In this document: one piece after another, positions 22,758-24,820 of the stretch
Layout: every line of letters begins with the position of its first letter
Numbering within the stretch: the first letter of the stretch is position 1
Translations under genes and position numbers: made by a program
The notes under the pieces: generated by a model
Databases searched by the model: none
What the model was told of the DNA's origin: nothing
What the model saw: the letters and a program-made list of their open reading frames with translations, nothing else
Source of the DNA: a virus
IMG/VR virus record: IMGVR_UViG_3300042569_000097
Span: 1 to 24,820 of that record
Reading direction: 5' to 3' (one strand)
Length of the DNA stretch: 24,820 bases

Positions 22758-22913
22758 TTATTTAACTTCCTTTTCTAGTTTATCGGCGTTGTCCTCGATG
22801 CGGTCTGAGAACATTTCTACTATGTCTTCACTGCTGATATTGAGCAGTTCTAGTAAGGTTACTTCATCAAGTGCGGTTAACCGTTCTTTTATCTCGTGGA
22901 GTAGCAAAGGCAT
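22758..22913 (-). CDS. Small conserved phage protein upstream of reductase (51 residues)
   Basis: ATG at 22913 gives MPLLLHEIKERLTALDEVTL, then LELLNISSEDIVEMFSDRIE, ending at TAA 22760-22758, one base before the reductase ATG. The weak AGAAAG ribosome site lies just upstream. Small phage proteins with the LLHEIKxRLTxLDEVTLLELLxISSEDIVExF pattern are common in environmental phages. The protein is acidic and fully helical. Tight spacing to the reductase suggests coupled translation. Function unknown. Confidence 0.7.
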   Translation of the reverse strand: MPLLLHEIKERLTALDEVTLLELLNISSEDIVEMFSDRIEDNADKLEKEVK

Positions 22914-22922
22914 AGTTTCTTT

Positions 22923-23243
22923 CTATTTGTAATACTTATCGTTTACTTCGTCGTAATTCTCTATCAAAAACTCCAAATAATGCTGAATCTTCTTTAGGTC
23001 TTCTTTTCCGTTCTTGTAAGGGAAACGAAGTATGTATTTTACCACATTATGTGACCACGGGTCCAGCCCCCAATCAAGGGCAATAGTCCACGGCTGTACG
23101 CCTTTTTTGTAGTGTGTACCACCTACTTGACGACTTAAAGTGCCGCCTTCTTTAACCTTGTCGTCAAAATCTTTAATTAAGTCAGCTAAGGTTTCTTCAC
23201 GAATATAGCCAAAAGGCGTTGGCATTGCTACTGGGTTGGTCAT
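22923..23243 (-). CDS. DUF3310 protein (related to T7 gp1.7 region)
   Basis: This 106-residue protein has the conserved core VGGTHYKKGVQPWTIALDWG, then NVVKYILRF and KNGKEDLKKIQHYLEFLIE. This is the DUF3310 pattern; T7 gp1.7, a dGMP/dTMP kinase, contains such a region. A nucleotide-metabolism role would fit the adjacent ribonucleotide reductase, but no Walker motif is present and activity cannot be claimed. The start overlaps the exonuclease stop by 4 bases (ATGA). Confidence 0.8.
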   Translation of the reverse strand: MTNPVAMPTPFGYIREETLADLIKDFDDKVKEGGTLSRQVGGTHYKKGVQPWTIALDWGLDPWSHNVVKYILRFPYKNGKEDLKKIQHYLEFLIENYDEVNDKYYK

Positions 23244-23977
23244 ACGATTCCTTTCACTTCTACACGACCACGAGTTGATTTAGTTCCTTGACTCCATGTA
23301 CCGCAATCACGACACTGGTAGCGTTGGTATGCACCAGTGGTAGATACCGCTGTACCCCGCTTCTGTAGATGCGTAGATGAGCAGTTAGGACATACAGCGC
23401 CTTCGGAGAACATATTGTGATTCGGATGGTTCTTAATCCAAGGACGGAGTGTGTCGTATAACGACTCTAACAACACCACGTCTTGAATGTTATAAGACTC
23501 CATGCGCTTCCACGCATCTTTGTCACCCTTCATGCACTTTGTCCAAAGTTCCATGCCTTCATGCTCTTGCTTCTTACCTAAGCCAAGACGCTGTGCTACG
23601 AAGTCCAACTTGTTACTAGGAAACCTAAAGTTGCTACGAACAACACGAAGTAAATCAATCTGTTTATAGGGACTAGGAGGACTAAAATCATTGATGATGA
23701 ATTCCTTATTAATAGTAGGAATATCAAACTTATTGCCATTATAGTGAACCACAGCGTCTGCATCGGAGAGAAGTCCATGAAGTCCTTTCAACATCTTCTT
23801 GGTTTTGGAATTATGAACAGAGTCAAATACAACAGTTTCATCACCGTGCCACTTCGCAGCATAGCAGAGCATATTAGACGAATCAATGATGTGGTTAGGC
23901 GAGATGTTCTGGTCCCACAGTCCCCACACCAAAGCTGTCATCGGCGCAGTTTCAATATCGAGAAGAAGGATTCTCAT
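23240..23977 (-). CDS. DnaQ/RNase H-fold 3'-5' exonuclease with C-terminal zinc ribbon
   Basis: This 245-residue protein carries the DEDDy set. Asp7 and Glu9 are in LLLDIETAP (Exo I), Asp85 is in HYNGNKFDIPTINKEF (Exo II), and Tyr162/Asp166 are in YNIQD (Exo III). Residues about 190-230 form a zinc ribbon (Cys196-x2-Cys199, Cys222-x2-Cys225, YQCRDCGTWSQ). It is probably a single-strand DNA or RNA exonuclease for host DNA degradation or replication processing. It is too short to be a polymerase, and the polymerase part is absent. The start overlaps the upstream stop by 4 bases. YprB-like exonucleases are related. Confidence 0.88.
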   Translation of the reverse strand: MRILLLDIETAPMTALVWGLWDQNISPNHIIDSSNMLCYAAKWHGDETVVFDSVHNSKTKKMLKGLHGLLSDADAVVHYNGNKFDIPTINKEFIINDFSPPSPYKQIDLLRVVRSNFRFPSNKLDFVAQRLGLGKKQEHEGMELWTKCMKGDKDAWKRMESYNIQDVVLLESLYDTLRPWIKNHPNHNMFSEGAVCPNCSSTHLQKRGTAVSTTGAYQRYQCRDCGTWSQGTKSTRGRVEVKGIV

Positions 23978-24270
23978 GCCTCGTCATCCCAGTCGCTAAA
24001 CAAGTCACTACGCTCACGATTCTTTAGAACCAGTTGGTACTCCTCAGTGGTGATGTAGTTGACAGCGCCATCGTGCATTGTGATTTCAGGAAAGTCTGTT
24101 AGAAACACAAGTCTATCCTTAATTGGATAGCTATACTGCAGTGTCAAGAAGTCAGCGAACTTACCGATTAACTTCACCCACGACACATCATAAGTAAAAT
24201 CACCATCATAGCTTTGTACACCGTCTAAGTCTGCTAGTTCAATCTTCAGGTTAATTTCTTTATCACTCAT
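23974..24270 (-). CDS. Unknown phage protein in DNA-metabolism operon
   Basis: The most likely start is ATG 24270 (MSDKEINLKIELADLDG; 98 residues), with GGAG upstream and an 8-base overlap with the nuclease stop. In-frame ATGs at 24273, 24279 and 24285 are alternatives. The protein is acidic and beta-rich with a middle segment VSWVKLIGKFADFLTLQYSY, and ends RERSDLFSDWDDEA. No catalytic or metal-binding pattern is seen. Its tight overlaps on both sides place it in the same transcript as nuclease and exonuclease. Confidence 0.65.
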   Translation of the reverse strand: MSDKEINLKIELADLDGVQSYDGDFTYDVSWVKLIGKFADFLTLQYSYPIKDRLVFLTDFPEITMHDGAVNYITTEEYQLVLKNRERSDLFSDWDDEA

Positions 24271-24616
24271 CATCTTCATCTCCATTGTTAGCCATCAAAT
24301 CAAATAAAAGTTCTGCATCAATTACAGCGAGTGGTTTCGAATTGTTTTGCTTGATAATCACAATCGGTTCACCGTCGCCATGTTTCTTGCATTGCTCGTA
24401 GTAATTATACACCGCAATCTTTGCTAAAGACTTACATTCAAATGTAGCTGGCAGTTCCTCTTTAGCAAACTGAGACATTACTACATCTTCACCGTGGCTT
24501 CCCATCGGACAACTGCGTAAGTCCTTGTCCGTCAACTGAGGATACCTCTCCAGCAACTGCTTTACGGTCCACTGCTGGAGCAGCCTTCCTTTCTGTTTTG
24601 CGCTGCTTGTTTTCAC
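24263..24616 (-). CDS. PD-(D/E)XK nuclease (putative phage endonuclease)
   Basis: I chose GTG 24616, preceded by AAAGG at 9 bases, giving MKTSSAKQKGRLLQQWTVKQ, the usual start of phage putative PDDEXK endonucleases, and 117 residues. Catalytic-like residues are Asp44 (HGEDVVMS), Glu60 and Lys62 (TFECKSL). Then come YNYYEQCKKHGDGEPIVIIK and PLAVIDAELL. The family includes resolvase-like enzymes for phage DNA processing. An upstream ATG at 24712 in frame encodes unrelated-looking sequence and overlaps the neighbouring gene. The first 128 bases overlap the 3' end of the upstream gene in another frame. Confidence 0.8.
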   Translation of the reverse strand: MKTSSAKQKGRLLQQWTVKQLLERYPQLTDKDLRSCPMGSHGEDVVMSQFAKEELPATFECKSLAKIAVYNYYEQCKKHGDGEPIVIIKQNNSKPLAVIDAELLFDLMANNGDEDDE

Positions 24617-24820
24617 GATTGATAACCTTTCGTTTAGTAATCCATGATTTAGGAATGTGCATCCGTGCATTGCTGTTGTCTCCCGATACAGTCGATGCAA
24701 GACAGATTCCATCTTTTGTTTCTGCGATTAAAAACCCTACTGTGCATACATTGTGAATATCAACTTTTACGTTGTCTTCCCAACCTCCATCAGATACAGC
24801 ATCAACCCATTCAACATAGA
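24489..24820 (-). CDS. Conserved phage protein, 5' part beyond right edge
   Basis: The open frame runs off the right edge and stops at TGA 24491-24489. 109 residues are visible, beginning YVEWVDAVSDGGWEDNVKVD, then VGFLIAETKDGICLAST, then NSNARMHIPKSWITKRKVI. This resembles small beta-rich phage proteins with the VxWVDAxxDGGW ... GFLI ... IPKxWI pattern. The tail after about residue 65 (RENKQRKTERKAAPAVDRKA) is basic, low in complexity and overprinted on the nuclease start. The function is unknown. Confidence 0.7.
   Translation of the reverse strand, partial: YVEWVDAVSDGGWEDNVKVDIHNVCTVGFLIAETKDGICLASTVSGDNSNARMHIPKSWITKRKVINRENKQRKTERKAAPAVDRKAVAGEVSSVDGQGLTQLSDGKPR

Noticed and set aside
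24617-24712. Longer N-terminus for the PD-(D/E)XK nuclease from ATG 24712
   Set aside because: Those 32 residues are the out-of-frame reading of the upstream gene; the GTG at 24616 has AAAGG at 9 bases and gives the family's usual start.
1-24820. tRNA genes, CRISPR arrays, insertion sequences, integrase or attachment sites
   Set aside because: I saw no cloverleaf with a CCA end, no regularly spaced repeats, no transposase or integrase motifs; temperate lifestyle is not supported by this window.

Overview
The window is a segment of a tailed double-stranded DNA phage genome (Caudoviricetes, podovirus type). About 20.7 kb of rightward virion and lysis genes meets about 4 kb of leftward DNA-metabolism genes. 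No ribosomal, tRNA or housekeeping genes are seen. The virion gene order is that of T7-like podoviruses: portal, scaffold, major capsid, tail adaptor (gp11-like), tail nozzle (gp12-like), internal/ejection proteins, lysis. Protein families and base composition suggest an environmental, probably aquatic, phage of a Gram-negative host, but the host cannot be named from the sequence.

Layout. 1-4.3 kb is the head module: portal (5' end cut by the window edge), two small proteins including an FmdB-like zinc ribbon, scaffold and capsid. A leftward HNH gene with its own promoter interrupts it. 4.3-11.9 kb is a fibre and accessory module. It has a capsid-distal terminator-like hairpin, two more HNH genes, a long Ala-rich fibre (A), a second fibre (B) paralogous to the last ~580 residues of A, and a short fibre (C) sharing B's N-terminal anchor. 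A single-span membrane protein, a beta-rich protein and three tiny Lys-rich proteins follow. 11.9-19.5 kb is the tail and ejection module: a host-type promoter, adaptor, nozzle, collar fibre, a small GNAT-like remnant and three ejection-type proteins. 19.5-20.7 kb is the lysis cassette: holin, a second membrane protein and an M15 peptidase. 20.7-24.8 kb runs leftward. From the window's right edge inward it holds a partial conserved protein, a PD-(D/E)XK nuclease overprinted on it, an unknown protein, a DnaQ-like exonuclease with a zinc ribbon, a DUF3310 protein, a 51-residue protein and an adenosylcobalamin-dependent (class II) ribonucleotide reductase, closed by a strong intrinsic terminator.

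How it works together. The leftward genes supply deoxynucleotides and nucleases. The rightward genes build the capsid and short tail, dock several receptor-binding fibres, eject DNA and lyse the cell. Sigma70-like promoters in the late region suggest use of host RNA polymerase; no phage polymerase lies inside the window. Homing-type HNH genes occupy three junctions between virion genes.

The points most worth a second look are the paired fibre paralogues with swapped ends, the antisense promoter-bearing HNH cassette, the overprinted nuclease gene at the right edge, and the Lys-rich microprotein cluster. Several small genes are absent from simple long-ORF calling: 11366-11500, 22758-22913 and the partial gene at the right edge.
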